Below the pieces are notes generated by a model that was given only the letters and a program-made list of their open reading frames with translations, made no database searches and was not told where the DNA came from. Below, piece by piece: positions 26,631-35,777 of a DNA stretch of 64,000 nt. This stretch comes from Streptosporangium sp. NBC_01756 (lineage in GTDB: Bacteria > Actinomycetota > Actinomycetes > Streptosporangiales > Streptosporangiaceae). The stretch is taken from positions 6,014,001 through 6,078,000 of the forward strand of contig NZ_CP109130.1 of NCBI RefSeq assembly GCF_035917975.1. Reading direction: 5' to 3'. Both the position numbers and the translations under genes were made by a program. Numbering within the stretch: position 1 is the stretch's first letter; every line of letters starts with the position of its first letter.

Positions 26631-27221
26631 ACCACCACGATACGTATCCGCAGATCACTGCCCTTCCCCCTCAAGGGGGAGCCCCGCCTACGACTCAGGT
26701 CGCACATTGACTGTCGCTTACGCCCCCTTTACCACCTCTTGGGCACCATGGTCGTTGGGAGCACCCTCCGGGGTGAGTAAAGGGAGAATGTTTGTGATGG
26801 CGGATCACAACCAGGCCGGGTCGCGCGGCGAAAAGGATGCGCCGCGCGACCCGGACAACTGGGCCACCGCCACCGACCGATCTCCGGACCGGCACGGCGC
26901 CGGCCGCCTGGACCGGCGGCACGCCGCCTCACCGCACTCCAGCCCCGAGAACCCCGTCGCGACCGCACGGCGGATGGGCACCCACCGGGTTTAACCAGTG
27001 GCGCACCATCTCGCCCTCCTGCTCCGCCACACCGGCTGAGACGCGGGGAGCCTCCGGCAGAGCCGGAGACAGGTGCGGAGAACCCGATTCGGACAGGGGC
27101 CCACAGGCGGGGAACCCCGCGGATCCTGCCGTCGATGAGCGCTGTGTGGCTGCGCGCCTGTCCGAGGTGGGCTTCGGGCCCGATGACTGCCAGTGCCGGG
27201 GTGGCCACTGGTCCTTGTCTG
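26631..27221. other. 591-bp intergenic region with one hairpin and one doubtful small ORF
   Basis: Lies between the divergent kinase promoter and a tRNA gene. It contains a 13-bp perfect hairpin (26818-26830 with 26840-26852) and a 65-66 codon polar ORF at 26795-26994 whose composition (MADHNQAGSRGEK..., no hydrophobic core) gives no recognised family. TTGACT at 26707 could be a -35 box. Complementary CCCTTTAC (about 26724) and GTAAAGGG (about 26777) could form a leader structure. No other gene is visible. Confidence 0.4.
26795..26994 (+). CDS. doubtful small ORF, hydrophilic
   Basis: GTG 26795 or ATG 26798, with GGGAG about 6-9 nt upstream, begins a frame of about 65 codons rich in Asp, Arg, His and Ala. 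It spans the 13-bp hairpin noted for this gap. No family recognised. The SD argues for translation, while composition and lack of a partner argue against it. Confidence 0.25.
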
Positions 27222-27295
27222 TGGGGCCGGCGGGATTCGAACCCGCACTGTCATGATCCTAAGTCATGCGTCTCCTGCCGTTGGACTACGGCCCC
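27222..27295 (-). tRNA. class I tRNA with anticodon UAG (reads CUA; nominally Leu)
   Basis: A 74-nt cloverleaf. The acceptor stem GGGGCCG/CGGCCCC is perfect, the discriminator is A, and CCA is not encoded. D stem GTC/GAC, anticodon stem CATGA/TCATG with loop CTTAGGA (anticodon TAG), 5-nt variable loop ACAGT, T arm GCGGG-TTCGAAT-CCCGC. Bacterial tRNA-Leu normally has a long class II variable arm, which this tRNA lacks, so its amino-acid identity is uncertain. It lies 53 bp downstream of bcp, in the same orientation. Confidence 0.8.
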
Positions 27296-27348
27296 GTCCA
27301 CTTGGCTGGCGCCATCCTAGTTCAGGTGGAGGCGCCAGCCGTACCGCA

Positions 27349-27813
27349 TTAATCGAGGCCGAGTTCGCGGCGGAGGCGGGCCACGTGGCCGGTGGCCTTC
27401 ACGTTGTAGAGGGCCTTCTCGATTTTGCCGTCGGCGTCGATGACGAAGGTGGAGCGGATGACGCCGAGCGAGGTCTTGCCGTACATCGTCTTCTCACCGT
27501 AGACGCCGTAGGCCTTGTGGACCTCCAGGTCGGGGTCGGATAGAAGGGGGAAGGTCAGGGCGTCGCGTTCGGTGAACTTGGCGAGCTTGGCCGGGGTGTC
27601 CTTCGACACGCCGAGAACGGCGACGCCGGCGGAGGTCAGGGAGGCGAGGCTGTCGCGGAAGTCGCAGGCCTGCTTGGTGCAGCCGGGGGTCATCGCGGCG
27701 GGGTAGAAGTAGAGGATGACCCGCTTGCCGCGGTAGGTGTCCAGGGACACGGTGGTGCCGTCGGCGGCGGGAAGCGTGACGTCCGGGGCGGCGTCGCCTG
27801 GCTCGAGTTTCAA
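27349..27813 (-). CDS. bcp: thioredoxin-dependent thiol peroxidase (Bcp/PrxQ)
   Basis: A 154-residue peroxiredoxin that reduces hydroperoxides at the expense of thioredoxin. The peroxidatic Cys45 and resolving Cys50 occur in PAAMTPGCTKQACDFRD, the CX4C pattern of the alpha-type Bcp group. YFYP before and DTPAKLAKF after are family typical. The start is TTG 27813 because AAGGAG lies 5-6 nt upstream and the product begins MKLEPGDAAPDV; the open frame upstream is antisense to DUF3618. Cytosolic. Confidence 0.93.
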   Translation of the reverse strand: MKLEPGDAAPDVTLPAADGTTVSLDTYRGKRVILYFYPAAMTPGCTKQACDFRDSLASLTSAGVAVLGVSKDTPAKLAKFTERDALTFPLLSDPDLEVHKAYGVYGEKTMYGKTSLGVIRSTFVIDADGKIEKALYNVKATGHVARLRRELGLD

Positions 27814-27925
27814 TGGTGCTCCTTCGAGGAATCGTTCCCGGGTCAACTTACCGGCCTGCCGGAAGTGCCGTCGGAAGGTCCGACCTGACAGACTGATCGA
27901 TGTCAAGGGCGATGAGGGGAGAGTC

Positions 27926-28264
27926 ATGGCGGATACCGATCCCGCGGAGTTGGAGCGGCGGATCGAGCGGACCCGCGCGGAGTTGGCCCAAACGGTCGAC
28001 GCCATCGCCGACCGGGTGAGCCCGAAGAACGTCGCGAGGCGGACCGTCGCGAAGGCGGAGTCCAACGCGAAGCAGTTCCTGCTCTCGGTGGGAGACAGGG
28101 TGGGGGACGCGGTGGGGGTTGCGCCGCGTCCGGTGACGGTGGGGGATGAGCCCGAGGATCTGTGGGCGGAGGAGCGACGGGATCTGGCGCCGGTCCTGAT
28201 CGGTCTGGGTACGGTGCTGGCGGTCAGTGCGGTGATCATGCTCTGGCGGCGCCGGAGCCGGTGA
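27926..28264 (+). CDS. DUF3618 membrane protein
   Basis: 112 residues. The N-terminus PAELERRIERTRAELAQTVDAIADRVSPKNVARR is the DUF3618 signature (a heptad-like helix), a middle linker follows, and one C-terminal membrane segment (about 90-107, LIGLGTVLAVSAVIMLW) ends in Arg/Lys, so the protein is tail-anchored. GGGGAGAG precedes the ATG. Divergent from bcp, as seen in several actinobacteria. Function unknown, possibly linked to phage-shock-like envelope proteins. Confidence 0.85.
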   Translation: MADTDPAELERRIERTRAELAQTVDAIADRVSPKNVARRTVAKAESNAKQFLLSVGDRVGDAVGVAPRPVTVGDEPEDLWAEERRDLAPVLIGLGTVLAVSAVIMLWRRRSR

Positions 28265-28358
28265 TCCGGTGCCGGTGTCCGCACCGGGTCGGAGGCGGTG
28301 GCCGGTGGCGTCCCTTCGCACCGGGGCCGAGGGTGTCCGCCGGTCGGACGGCCGGAGG

Positions 28359-29552
28359 TCAGAGGAAGGTCTGGCCTTCGCCGCGGTAGGTGGGGACCTC
28401 GTCGGTGATCTCGTCGCCGTCGATGAGGTGGAGGCGGGCGAAGCGTTCGCACAGTTCGCCGGCTTTGGCGTGCCGGAACCAGACCCGGTCGCCGACGCGG
28501 AGGTCCTCGGCCGCCTGGCCGAGGAGGGGGGTCTGGACCTCGCCGGCGCCTTCGTCGGGATCGTAGCGGAGCCCGCAGGGCAGGTAGGGCTGGGGGAGAC
28601 GGTCGGGGCCGGGGGCGCCGGAGGCGTGGTAGCCGCCGCCGAGTACGGTGACGACCCCGGGGGCGGGGCGGCGGACGACGGGGAGTGCGAAGAGGGCGGC
28701 GGGGCGGCCGGTGAAGTCGCGGTAGAAGTCGAAGAGGCGGGGATGGAAGAAGCCCGATCCGGCGGCTATCTCGGTGACGGCTTTTTCGCGGGTGGTCTTC
28801 TCGATGCTGCCGGTGCCGCCGCCGTTGACGAATTCCAGGTCGGTGATCTGGGCGACGGCTCGGACGATGGTGCCTCTGCGCATGATGAGTTCGCGCCGTG
28901 ACCGGGTCTGCATCCAGCGGATGGCCTGGGTGAGGGCGGGTTTGCCCGGGGGGTTGTCGCCGACGCCGGCGATCTGGGCCTCGTAGGACATGAGGCCGAC
29001 GAGGCGGAAACCGGGGCGTTTGGCGACGTCGGCGGCGAGGTCGGTGGCCTGGTCGGTCTCCCGGATGGGGGAGCGGCGGACGCCTGCTCGGAATCGGCCG
29101 CCGAGGGCGAGGTATCCGGCGTCGATATCAATACATATCCGGATCTCGTGGCGGTCGCGGACGTCGGCGACGGCCGATTCGATGAAGTCCAGATGGTCGG
29201 CCCGGTCCACCATCACGGTGATCTCCTGCGCGGCGCGGGTGTCGGCGGCGAGGGTGGCCAGCGCCGCGCGGTCCGCGGTGGGGTAGGCGACGAGCACGTC
29301 CCGCAGCCCGGTGGAGACGAGCCAGAGGGCCTCGGGCAGGGTGAAGGCCATGACTCCGGTGAAGCCGTCCATGGCGAGGATGCGTTCCAGGACGGGGCGG
29401 GAGCGGATCGACTTGCTGGCGACCCTGATCGGCTTGCCGGCGGCCCGGCGGGCCATGGCGGAGGCGTTCGCGCGCAGGGCCGCCAGGTCGAGCACGGCGA
29501 AGGGTGGGTCGAGGTGTGCGGTGGCCCTGTCGTAGCGCAGGCGGTCATCCAT
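28359..29552 (-). CDS. fold-type III PLP enzyme (alanine racemase N-domain / D-threonine aldolase-like)
   Basis: 397 residues. The PLP-binding lysine is Lys47 in IRVASKSIRSRPVLERIL near the N-terminus, as in D-threonine aldolase and D-serine dehydratase-like proteins. Further signals are EIRICIDIDAGY, LEFVNGGGTGS and a C-terminal beta-domain (LGQAAEDLRVGDRVWFRHAKAGELCERFARLHLIDGDE) where such enzymes bind a divalent metal. Start ATG 29552 gives MDDRLRYDRAT; 104 upstream open codons lack similarity. Substrate not predictable: D-amino-acid cleavage or deamination is the family theme. Monocistronic. Confidence 0.82.
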   Translation of the reverse strand: MDDRLRYDRATAHLDPPFAVLDLAALRANASAMARRAAGKPIRVASKSIRSRPVLERILAMDGFTGVMAFTLPEALWLVSTGLRDVLVAYPTADRAALATLAADTRAAQEITVMVDRADHLDFIESAVADVRDRHEIRICIDIDAGYLALGGRFRAGVRRSPIRETDQATDLAADVAKRPGFRLVGLMSYEAQIAGVGDNPPGKPALTQAIRWMQTRSRRELIMRRGTIVRAVAQITDLEFVNGGGTGSIEKTTREKAVTEIAAGSGFFHPRLFDFYRDFTGRPAALFALPVVRRPAPGVVTVLGGGYHASGAPGPDRLPQPYLPCGLRYDPDEGAGEVQTPLLGQAAEDLRVGDRVWFRHAKAGELCERFARLHLIDGDEITDEVPTYRGEGQTFL

Positions 29553-29703
29553 GACGGCAGGATAACCCCGCCGGACCGAATGTGAGTTTGGTTCATATTG
29601 ATGCCCGGGCGGTAAATTCTCCTGCCAGGACGGTCCCAAGATCGTGCAAGTGGCAGGTCGGGGCCCGTGCGAGATGCCTGAGCCGCGTAGACCTGACCGG
29701 GTG

Positions 29704-30321
29704 ATGAGCACTCTGCAGGACATCATGACGAGCACGGGCGGTACGGCGGGCGGGGAGAACCTGCAGGCGATCCGCCGCCGGTCGCTGCGGTTGCTGAGGC
29801 CGGGCAGGACCCCGGCCGGTGTGGTGGTCGCCCTGACGGCGTCGCTGGCGCTGGCCGCCGCCACCGGGACGGTGGCGGGTCTGGTGACGGGTTCGTCGTT
29901 CGGGCGGATGCCCTACCGGCAGTTCGCCGCCTGGGTCGGCGAGGCGACCTGGTCCGACTCCGGTCCGCTCACCGTGGCGCTGGCCGCGACGGTGGCCGGG
30001 GCCGTGATGCTCGCGCTCGCGGCGCTGCCGGGGAGGACCCGCCTGGTGCCGCTGGAGTCCGCCGATCCGCGACTGGTGATGGGCATGACCAGATCCGGGC
30101 TCCGCCGTACGCTGCGGGCGGCGGCCCGTTCAGTCGAGGACGTGGACAGGGTGCGGGTCCGCCTGGGGTGGCGGAACGTCGAGATCACTGTGATCAGCGA
30201 TACGGACCGGACCGGCGTCCTGCTGCGGCAGGTCGGTGCGGCGGTGGGTGATCGGATGGCGAGTCTGGGCGCGCTGAGCGAGAGCGAGGTCGTGGTACGG
30301 CTGCGCAGGCGGGGGATCTGA
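29704..30321 (+). CDS. DUF6286-type membrane protein of the Asp23/Gls24 envelope-stress group
   Basis: 205 residues from ATG 29704 (an alternative start codon lies 20 codons upstream). Two membrane segments (about 40-60 and 88-108), then a cytoplasmic domain with LRRTLRAAARSVEDVDRVRVRLGWRNVEITVISDTDRTGVLLRQV, the alpha/beta arrangement of Asp23-related domains. The stop overlaps the ATG of the AmaP-like gene by one base, so the two are coupled. In other actinobacteria these genes follow an asp23/gls24 gene, which is not present here. Confidence 0.7.
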   Translation: MSTLQDIMTSTGGTAGGENLQAIRRRSLRLLRPGRTPAGVVVALTASLALAAATGTVAGLVTGSSFGRMPYRQFAAWVGEATWSDSGPLTVALAATVAGAVMLALAALPGRTRLVPLESADPRLVMGMTRSGLRRTLRAAARSVEDVDRVRVRLGWRNVEITVISDTDRTGVLLRQVGAAVGDRMASLGALSESEVVVRLRRRGI

Positions 30322-30818
30322 TGAAGGCGTATCTGGGCAACCGGATCGGTCTGGCCGTCACCGGAGCGGTGCTGGCCGGGGCGGGACTCTACGGTTTCCT
30401 CCGGGGGAGAGGAAAGATCCACCAGCCGCGTGCGGACCGGATCCTGGACAAGGGGCTCCCCGGCCATCTGGTGGAGCATCCCTGGATGGGCTGGCTGGCC
30501 GCGCTGCTACTCATGGCGCTGACGCTGGTGGCGATCCGGTGGCTGATGGGCGCCCTGGGATGGGGGCGGTGGGGCAGCAGGACCGGGAGCGGGACGGCGA
30601 TGCTGGGGGTCGCGCTTAAAGAAGTCGAAGACCTCCGGCGCATCCAGGTCAGGTCGGTCGGGGGCACCCGGCTGCGGATCGGGGTCACCTGCGGGCCAGA
30701 GACGGACGTCGCCAAACTCGTGGCGCGGCTGAACAAGGACGCCGTCGGCAAAGTTCGCAGGACGGTCGGTGACGACGGGCTCGGTGCGGTGGTGCGCCTG
30801 CACGTCCGGCGGCGGTGA
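30321..30818 (+). CDS. amaP: AmaP-like alkaline-shock membrane anchor protein
   Basis: 165 residues. Two membrane segments (about 8-24 and 53-73) as a hairpin, then a small cytoplasmic domain ([50 protein letters not shown]). The plan matches AmaP, which tethers Asp23 to the membrane in Firmicutes and has actinobacterial relatives. Coupled to the DUF6286 gene. The last 312 bp are antisense to the C-terminal part of the convergent glycosyltransferase-like ORF, an unusually long overlap. Confidence 0.7.
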   Translation: MKAYLGNRIGLAVTGAVLAGAGLYGFLRGRGKIHQPRADRILDKGLPGHLVEHPWMGWLAALLLMALTLVAIRWLMGALGWGRWGSRTGSGTAMLGVALKEVEDLRRIQVRSVGGTRLRIGVTCGPETDVAKLVARLNKDAVGKVRRTVGDDGLGAVVRLHVRRR

Positions 30819-32396
30819 CCGCCACGGGCCGGCCGCCCGGATGCCCGGCGGCTCCGGCCACGGCCGGTCGTCCGTCCGCGCCGGCCGCCACAGGTCGTCC
30901 GCCCAGGCGTCCGGCGGCGGTGGCCAGGGCCGGTCGTCCGTCTGCGCGTCCGGCTGGTCGTCCGTCCGCGCGCCGGCCGGGGCGGTCGGTGTCCGCCTGC
31001 CGAAGGCCAGCCCCGCGGCCAGGCAGAGCAGCGGCAGGGCGGGCACCACGTAGCGGTGGTCGAAGGCCGCGATGAAGGGGGGCAGGACCAGCAGCACGGT
31101 TCCGGTGGCCCACGGCATCAGCGCGGTGCCGCCGAGCCGCCGCCGGCGGATCAGGACACCGGCGAGGCCGACCAGCAGGATCGCGGCGACGAGCGGGCCG
31201 CGCAGGGAGCCGTACGCCTGGTAGGCGCGCAGCCAGCCGGCGTAGGGCTCGACGAGGGAGGGCGCGCCGGAGAAGCCCTGGTAGGCCACCGTCAGCTCTT
31301 CGGCCGTCTTCCCCCGGGAGGCGGTCCCCTTGGCGAAGGGCTTGGCCGTCTCGGGGAAGACGTAGGCGCTCTGCGGGCCGGGGGTGGGGTAGACCCGGCG
31401 TTCCCAGTCGAAGATGTGGGCCACGTCGGACAGGCCTGCCCGCAGGAAGTCCAGGGGCTGGGCCTTGATGGCCTGGACGGCGAAGTCGCCGGCGAGCCTG
31501 TCGCGTTCGGCCCAGCTACCCTTGATCTTGTTGAGCGGTGACGCGCCGTCCCAGATGTAGACCGGTGGCGGTTTGCGCTCGCTCACCGGCTCGGTGGGGC
31601 AGAGCGCCGCCTCCGGTCCGGGGGGCTTGATCGTCGCGCAGTCGGCGAAGGTCACCGTACGGGCCCACAGGAAGGCGTTTCCCCGGGTCAGTCCGTAGCT
31701 GCCGTACTCGGACTCGAACCAGACGGCGTAGGCGCCCAGGCCGATCGCGGCGGCCAGCGTGGTGGCGACGACGGCCCTCCATCCGGCACGGCCGATCACC
31801 AGGCAGACCAGCACCACGGCGATCAACGGCAGCCCGATCGTCCGGGTGGCGGTCGCGGCGGCCAGCAGAAGCCCGGCCAGGAGGGCGGCCCAGACCGGTG
31901 GCCGCCGCCGCCACAGCAGCAGCGTGACCGCGGCGACCGCCAGGAACTCCATCAGCAGGTCGGCCATGACGAGGTGTTCGAGCTGGATCTGGTGGACGTC
32001 CAGCAGCGCCGGCAGCGCGGCGAGCGTCGCGCCCCATCCCGGCAGGCCGCCCAGGCGGCGGAGCAGGAGGTAGACGCAGGCGGCCACGGCCAGGCCGAGC
32101 AGATGCTGGATGACGGCCACGGCCTGGATGCTCGAAAGCGGCTGCAGCGCCCACAGGAACAGCGAGTAGCCGGAGGGGCGCGACTCCATGGGGCGCGGGT
32201 CGAGGCCCCCGCCGAGATAGACGAAGGAGTCGGCCCAGAACCACAGGGCCGGCCGGTAGCCGAGCACGGCCAGGGCCCGCAGCCCGCCTCCGGCCACCAG
32301 GGCGGCCAGGAAGAGCCAGTGGGCGCGGAGGAAACGGAGGAGGCGGTTCGCCGGGCGCGCTCCCGGTGAGTCCGCCGGGCGTGCTCCCGCTGACAC
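30507..32396 (-). CDS. multi-spanning membrane protein, PMT/ArnT-like glycosyltransferase type
   Basis: 629 residues from GTG 32396 (GGGAGG 5 nt upstream; ATG 32435 also possible). About ten membrane segments in residues 20-480. The first external loop [33 protein letters not shown] matches the D-x-x-Y...RxPGY pattern of lipid-linked-sugar glycosyltransferases (GT-C fold). After residue about 490 comes a 140-residue Pro/Asp/Arg-rich tail with TDDRPWP-type repeats, read antisense through the AmaP gene. The tail looks like read-through of a lost stop rather than a domain. Transfer of a polyprenyl-phosphate sugar to a periplasmic acceptor is inferred. Confidence 0.75.
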   Translation of the reverse strand: MSAGARPADSPGARPANRLLRFLRAHWLFLAALVAGGGLRALAVLGYRPALWFWADSFVYLGGGLDPRPMESRPSGYSLFLWALQPLSSIQAVAVIQHLLGLAVAACVYLLLRRLGGLPGWGATLAALPALLDVHQIQLEHLVMADLLMEFLAVAAVTLLLWRRRPPVWAALLAGLLLAAATATRTIGLPLIAVVLVCLVIGRAGWRAVVATTLAAAIGLGAYAVWFESEYGSYGLTRGNAFLWARTVTFADCATIKPPGPEAALCPTEPVSERKPPPVYIWDGASPLNKIKGSWAERDRLAGDFAVQAIKAQPLDFLRAGLSDVAHIFDWERRVYPTPGPQSAYVFPETAKPFAKGTASRGKTAEELTVAYQGFSGAPSLVEPYAGWLRAYQAYGSLRGPLVAAILLVGLAGVLIRRRRLGGTALMPWATGTVLLVLPPFIAAFDHRYVVPALPLLCLAAGLAFGRRTPTAPAGARTDDQPDAQTDDRPWPPPPDAWADDLWRPARTDDRPWPEPPGIRAAGPWRSPPPDVQAHHRTEPVVTDRPANFADGVLVQPRHEFGDVRLWPAGDPDPQPGAPDRPDLDAPEVFDFFKRDPQHRRPAPGPAAPPPPSQGAHQPPDRHQRQRHE

Positions 32397-32526
32397 CGCA
32401 ACCTCCCAAGCCTCCGCGACAAGGTCACCCAGCATAGGTGCGGGGCAGGGTGATCCTGTACGGGATGGGGAAGTTCATGCCGATTGATCTGTTTGTCCAC
32501 GGGGCGACTGCGGCCAGTCGCCCCGC

Positions 32527-33903
32527 TCAGCACTCGATGACGTTGACGGCCAGGCCGCCCCGGCTCGTCTCCTTGTACTTGTCCAGCATGTCCCGGCCGG
32601 TGTCGCGCATCGTCTTGATCGCCTTGTCCAGGGCCACGAAGTGCCGGCCGTCGCCGCGCAGCGCGATCCGGGCGGCGGTGATGGCCTTGATCGCGCCCAC
32701 CGCGTTCCGCTCGATGCACGGGATCTGCACCAGGCCGCCGATCGGATCGCAGGTCAGGCCCAGGTTGTGCTCGATGCCGATCTCGGCGGCGTTCTCCACC
32801 TGTTCCGGGGTGCCGCCCAGGACCTCGGTGAGACCGGCGGCGGCCATCGAGCAGGCCGAGCCGACCTCGCCCTGGCAGCCGACCTCGGCGCCGGAGATGG
32901 AGGCGTTCTCCTTGAACAGCACGCCGATCGCCCCGGCGGTGAGCAGGAAGCGGATCACGCCCTCGTCGTCGGACGTGGGGGTGAAGCGGTTGTAGTAGGT
33001 CAGCACCGCCGGGATGATGCCTGCGGCGCCGTTGGTGGGGGCGGTGACGATCCGGCCGCCGGCGGCGTTCTCCTCGTTCACCGCGAGGGCGTACAGCGTG
33101 ACCCAGTCCATGGTCTGCAGCGGGTCCTTCTCCGGGGACTCGCTCTGCAGCCGCCGGTGGAGCTGGTGGGCCCGGCGCCTGACCTTCAGCCCGCCGGGCA
33201 GCACGCCTTCCTTGGCGGTGCCGCGCCGGACGCACTCGGCCATGACGTGCCACAGGCTCAGCAACCGGTCGCGGATCTCCCGCTCCGAACGGCCGAAGGC
33301 CTTCTCGTTCTCCAGCATCAGCCCGGAGATCGACAGGCCGGTCTCCGCACACTGGGCGAGCAGTTCGGCGGCGGTGGTGAAGGGGTGGGGCAGGACGGTG
33401 TCGTCGGCCTTGATCCGGTCGGCGCCGGTGGCGTTCTCGTCCACGACGAAGCCGCCGCCCACCGAGTAGTAGATCTTCTCCCGGATCGGTTCGCCGGCCT
33501 CGGAGAAGGCGGTGAAGCGCATGCCGTTGGGGTGGTGCGGCAGCGAGATCTTGCGCTCGAAGACGAGATGCTCGCCGACCACGAAAGGTATCTCGCGGGA
33601 GCCGTACAGGGAGATCGTCCCGGATGCGCGCATGGCGGCCAGCCGCTCGTCGACGGTGTCGACGTCGACGACCTCGGGCTTCTCACCGGACAGTCCGAGC
33701 AGTACGGCCTTGTCGCTGCCGTGGCCCTTGCCGGTCAGCCCGAGCGAGCCGTACAGGATCACTTCGACCCGGGCGGTCTTCTCCAGGAGCCCGTCCTGGT
33801 CCAGGCCCCGGGCGAACTTGTGTGCGGCGGCCATCGGTCCGCCGGTGTGCGAGCTGGACGGGCCGATTCCGATTTTGAAGAGATCGAAGACGCTGATCGC
33901 CAT
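32527..33903 (-). CDS. sdaA: L-serine ammonia-lyase, single-chain iron-sulfur type
   Basis: 458 residues, fused beta and alpha domains. The N-terminus [27 protein letters not shown] is the family hallmark. The 4Fe-4S cysteines fall in [14 protein letters not shown] and [16 protein letters not shown]. Converts L-serine to pyruvate and ammonia. ATG 33903 gives the canonical start; a GTG seven codons upstream is possible. It lies 79 bp after gcvH and is probably in the riboswitch-controlled gcvT-gcvH-sdaA unit, disposing of serine made from glycine. glyA, often between gcvH and sdaA in related genomes, is absent here. Confidence 0.95.
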   Translation of the reverse strand: MAISVFDLFKIGIGPSSSHTGGPMAAAHKFARGLDQDGLLEKTARVEVILYGSLGLTGKGHGSDKAVLLGLSGEKPEVVDVDTVDERLAAMRASGTISLYGSREIPFVVGEHLVFERKISLPHHPNGMRFTAFSEAGEPIREKIYYSVGGGFVVDENATGADRIKADDTVLPHPFTTAAELLAQCAETGLSISGLMLENEKAFGRSEREIRDRLLSLWHVMAECVRRGTAKEGVLPGGLKVRRRAHQLHRRLQSESPEKDPLQTMDWVTLYALAVNEENAAGGRIVTAPTNGAAGIIPAVLTYYNRFTPTSDDEGVIRFLLTAGAIGVLFKENASISGAEVGCQGEVGSACSMAAAGLTEVLGGTPEQVENAAEIGIEHNLGLTCDPIGGLVQIPCIERNAVGAIKAITAARIALRGDGRHFVALDKAIKTMRDTGRDMLDKYKETSRGGLAVNVIEC

Positions 33904-33982
33904 CTGTCTGGTCCCTGCTTTCACATCGCCGTGATCGTGCGTGCCCGGTGGCGCGCACGATCACGACATGAGAGAAGAATTT

Positions 33983-34372
33983 TCAGGATTCGCCGGAAGT
34001 GAGCGCCGTGTACTCCTCGGCGGACAGCAGGTCGTCGGCGTTGCCCTCCAGGCGGATGCGGAACAGCCAGCCCTCGCCGTAGGAGTCGCTGTTGACCAGG
34101 GACGGGTCGTCCACGACGGCCTGGTTGACCTCGACCACCTCGCCGCTCACCGGGGCGAAGATGTCGCTCACCGACTTGGTCGACTCGACCTCGCCGATCG
34201 CGTCGCCGGTGCCGATCGTCGCACCGACCTCGGGGACCTGCACATAGACCACGTCACCCAGCGCTTCGGCGGCGTAGGCGGTGATGCCCACCGTGAGGGT
34301 CAGGCCGTCGTCGACACCCGCGACCCACTCGTGCTCCTTGGTGTACTGCAGGTCCTCGGGAATGCTGCTCAC
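33983..34372 (-). CDS. gcvH: glycine cleavage system H protein
   Basis: 129 residues. The lipoyl-accepting lysine is Lys66 in EVESTKSVSDIF, flanked by the usual GDVVYVQVPEVG and PVSGEVVEVN. H protein shuttles the methylamine intermediate between P and T proteins. ATG overlaps the gcvT stop by four bases. gcvP is not in the window. Confidence 0.97.
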   Translation of the reverse strand: MSSIPEDLQYTKEHEWVAGVDDGLTLTVGITAYAAEALGDVVYVQVPEVGATIGTGDAIGEVESTKSVSDIFAPVSGEVVEVNQAVVDDPSLVNSDSYGEGWLFRIRLEGNADDLLSAEEYTALTSGES

Positions 34373-35460
34373 TTTTTCCTCCTGTAGAAAGGCAGGTCGA
34401 CGATGTCGACCGGTTCATGATTACCCCGGATGTCCACCGCCAGACCGGCGGACAGGCCGTTGTCCACGTAGGCCATGGCGATGGGCCTGCCCAGTGACGC
34501 CGAGGGCGCTCCGCTGGTGACCACGCCGACGACGGCGCCGTCACCGGCGACGACCACCGGGTATCCGTGGCGGGGCACCCTGCGGCCGGTCGCGACCAGT
34601 CCGACCAGACGGCGGGCCGGCGGGACGTCCTTGAGTGGTTCCAGGGCGGCCCGGCCGACGAAGTCACCCGGTTTGTCAAACCTCACCACACGGCCGAGCC
34701 CCGCGTCGAACGGGGTGAGATCGGCTGACAGTTCGTTTCCGTAGAGCGGCATACCGGCTTCCAGCCGGAGGGTGTCGCGCGCGGACAGCCCGGCGGGCCG
34801 CAGCCCGTACGGCTCGCCGGCCTTGGTGAGCGCGGCCCAGAGCGGCTCGGCGTCGTCGGCCGCGACGAACAGCTCGAAGCCGTCCTCTCCGGTGTACCCG
34901 GTGCGGGCGACGAGGGCGTCGCGGCCGGCGACGACGGCGGGCAGACCGGCGTAGTACTTGAGCCCGTCGAGGTCGGCGTCGGTCAGCTCGCCCAGGATGG
35001 CGCGGGAGTGCGGGCCCTGGACCGCGACCAGCGCGTACTGCTCGGAGCGGTCCTCCACCACGGCGTCGAAGGCCGTGGCGCGCCCGGTGAGCTCGGCGGC
35101 GACCCGGGGGTAGTTGGAGGCGTTGGCGACGACCATGAACTCGTCGTCGGCCAGGCGGTAGACGATCAGGTCGTCCAGCACGCCGCCCGCCGGGTCGACG
35201 ATCATCGTGTAGCGGGCGCGGCCAGGCTCCAGGGCGGATATGTAGCCGACCAGGGCGTAGTCCAGGGCCTCGCCGGCCTGGGGGCCGGTCACGAAGATCT
35301 CCCCCATGTGGGACAGGTCGAACAGGCCCGCCGCCTGGCGGACCGCGTTGTGCTCGGTGGACTCGCTACCGTAGCGGAGCGGCATCAGCCAGCCCGCGAA
35401 GTCGGTCAGCGTCGCACCGAGGGCCTCGTGGACGCCGCGCAGCGGCGTAGGTCGGGACAT
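34369..35460 (-). CDS. gcvT: aminomethyltransferase (glycine cleavage T protein)
   Basis: 363 residues, folate-dependent. MSRPTPLRGVHEALGATLTDFAGWLMPLRYGS is the typical N-terminus; GEIFVTGP, ALVAVQGP, RTGYTGEDGFELF and the GFV-equivalent C-terminal barrel (GLVATGRRVPRHGYPV) are present. First gene after a tandem glycine riboswitch, so the operon is expected to be induced by glycine. Confidence 0.96.
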   Translation of the reverse strand: MSRPTPLRGVHEALGATLTDFAGWLMPLRYGSESTEHNAVRQAAGLFDLSHMGEIFVTGPQAGEALDYALVGYISALEPGRARYTMIVDPAGGVLDDLIVYRLADDEFMVVANASNYPRVAAELTGRATAFDAVVEDRSEQYALVAVQGPHSRAILGELTDADLDGLKYYAGLPAVVAGRDALVARTGYTGEDGFELFVAADDAEPLWAALTKAGEPYGLRPAGLSARDTLRLEAGMPLYGNELSADLTPFDAGLGRVVRFDKPGDFVGRAALEPLKDVPPARRLVGLVATGRRVPRHGYPVVVAGDGAVVGVVTSGAPSASLGRPIAMAYVDNGLSAGLAVDIRGNHEPVDIVDLPFYRRKK

Positions 35461-35499
35461 GTTCGCACCTCAGGCAGGGGACAGATGAGAGCATCCTCC

Positions 35500-35682
35500 C
35501 CCTCTGTCATCGATGCCTGAGAGCTTCGCCCGTTTTTTGCCGGACTTTCACCTTCGGCGAGGCCACCGGGCCTGCTTTCCAGAGAGCACCTACCCGCACG
35601 GTCCTTTGCCTTGAGAGGTTTGCGGGGAGGGCTTGCTCCTTCAGGGGTCCTGGCCTGGATGTCAGGACGCTCTCCCGCACGG
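35500..35682 (-). promoter_or_regulatory. tandem glycine riboswitch
   Basis: On the minus strand, two gcvT-type aptamers lie end to end. Aptamer 1 begins near GCGGGAGAGC and contains CCTGAAGGAGCAAGC and AAACCTCTCAAGGCA. Aptamer 2 contains the variant TCTGGAAAGCAGG, CCGAAGGTGAAAGTC and AGCTCTCAGGCATCGATGACAGAGG. It lies 40 bp upstream of gcvT. The 3-prime GACAGA can pair with TCTGTC farther down, across a GGGAGGA stretch, which may form the expression platform. Confidence 0.93.
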
Positions 35683-35777
35683 GATTCATCGGTGTCGCGA
35701 CCAGCCTAACCGTCCGCACCGGCCGAGCGAAATCCTCGGAGCGATGTGTTTCTCCGCGCCGCGGACGGCCGTACAGG

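Noticed and set aside
27222-27295. Reading the odd tRNA as an amber suppressor
   Set aside because: A suppressor of UAG needs anticodon CUA; the loop here reads UAG, which pairs with CUA codons.
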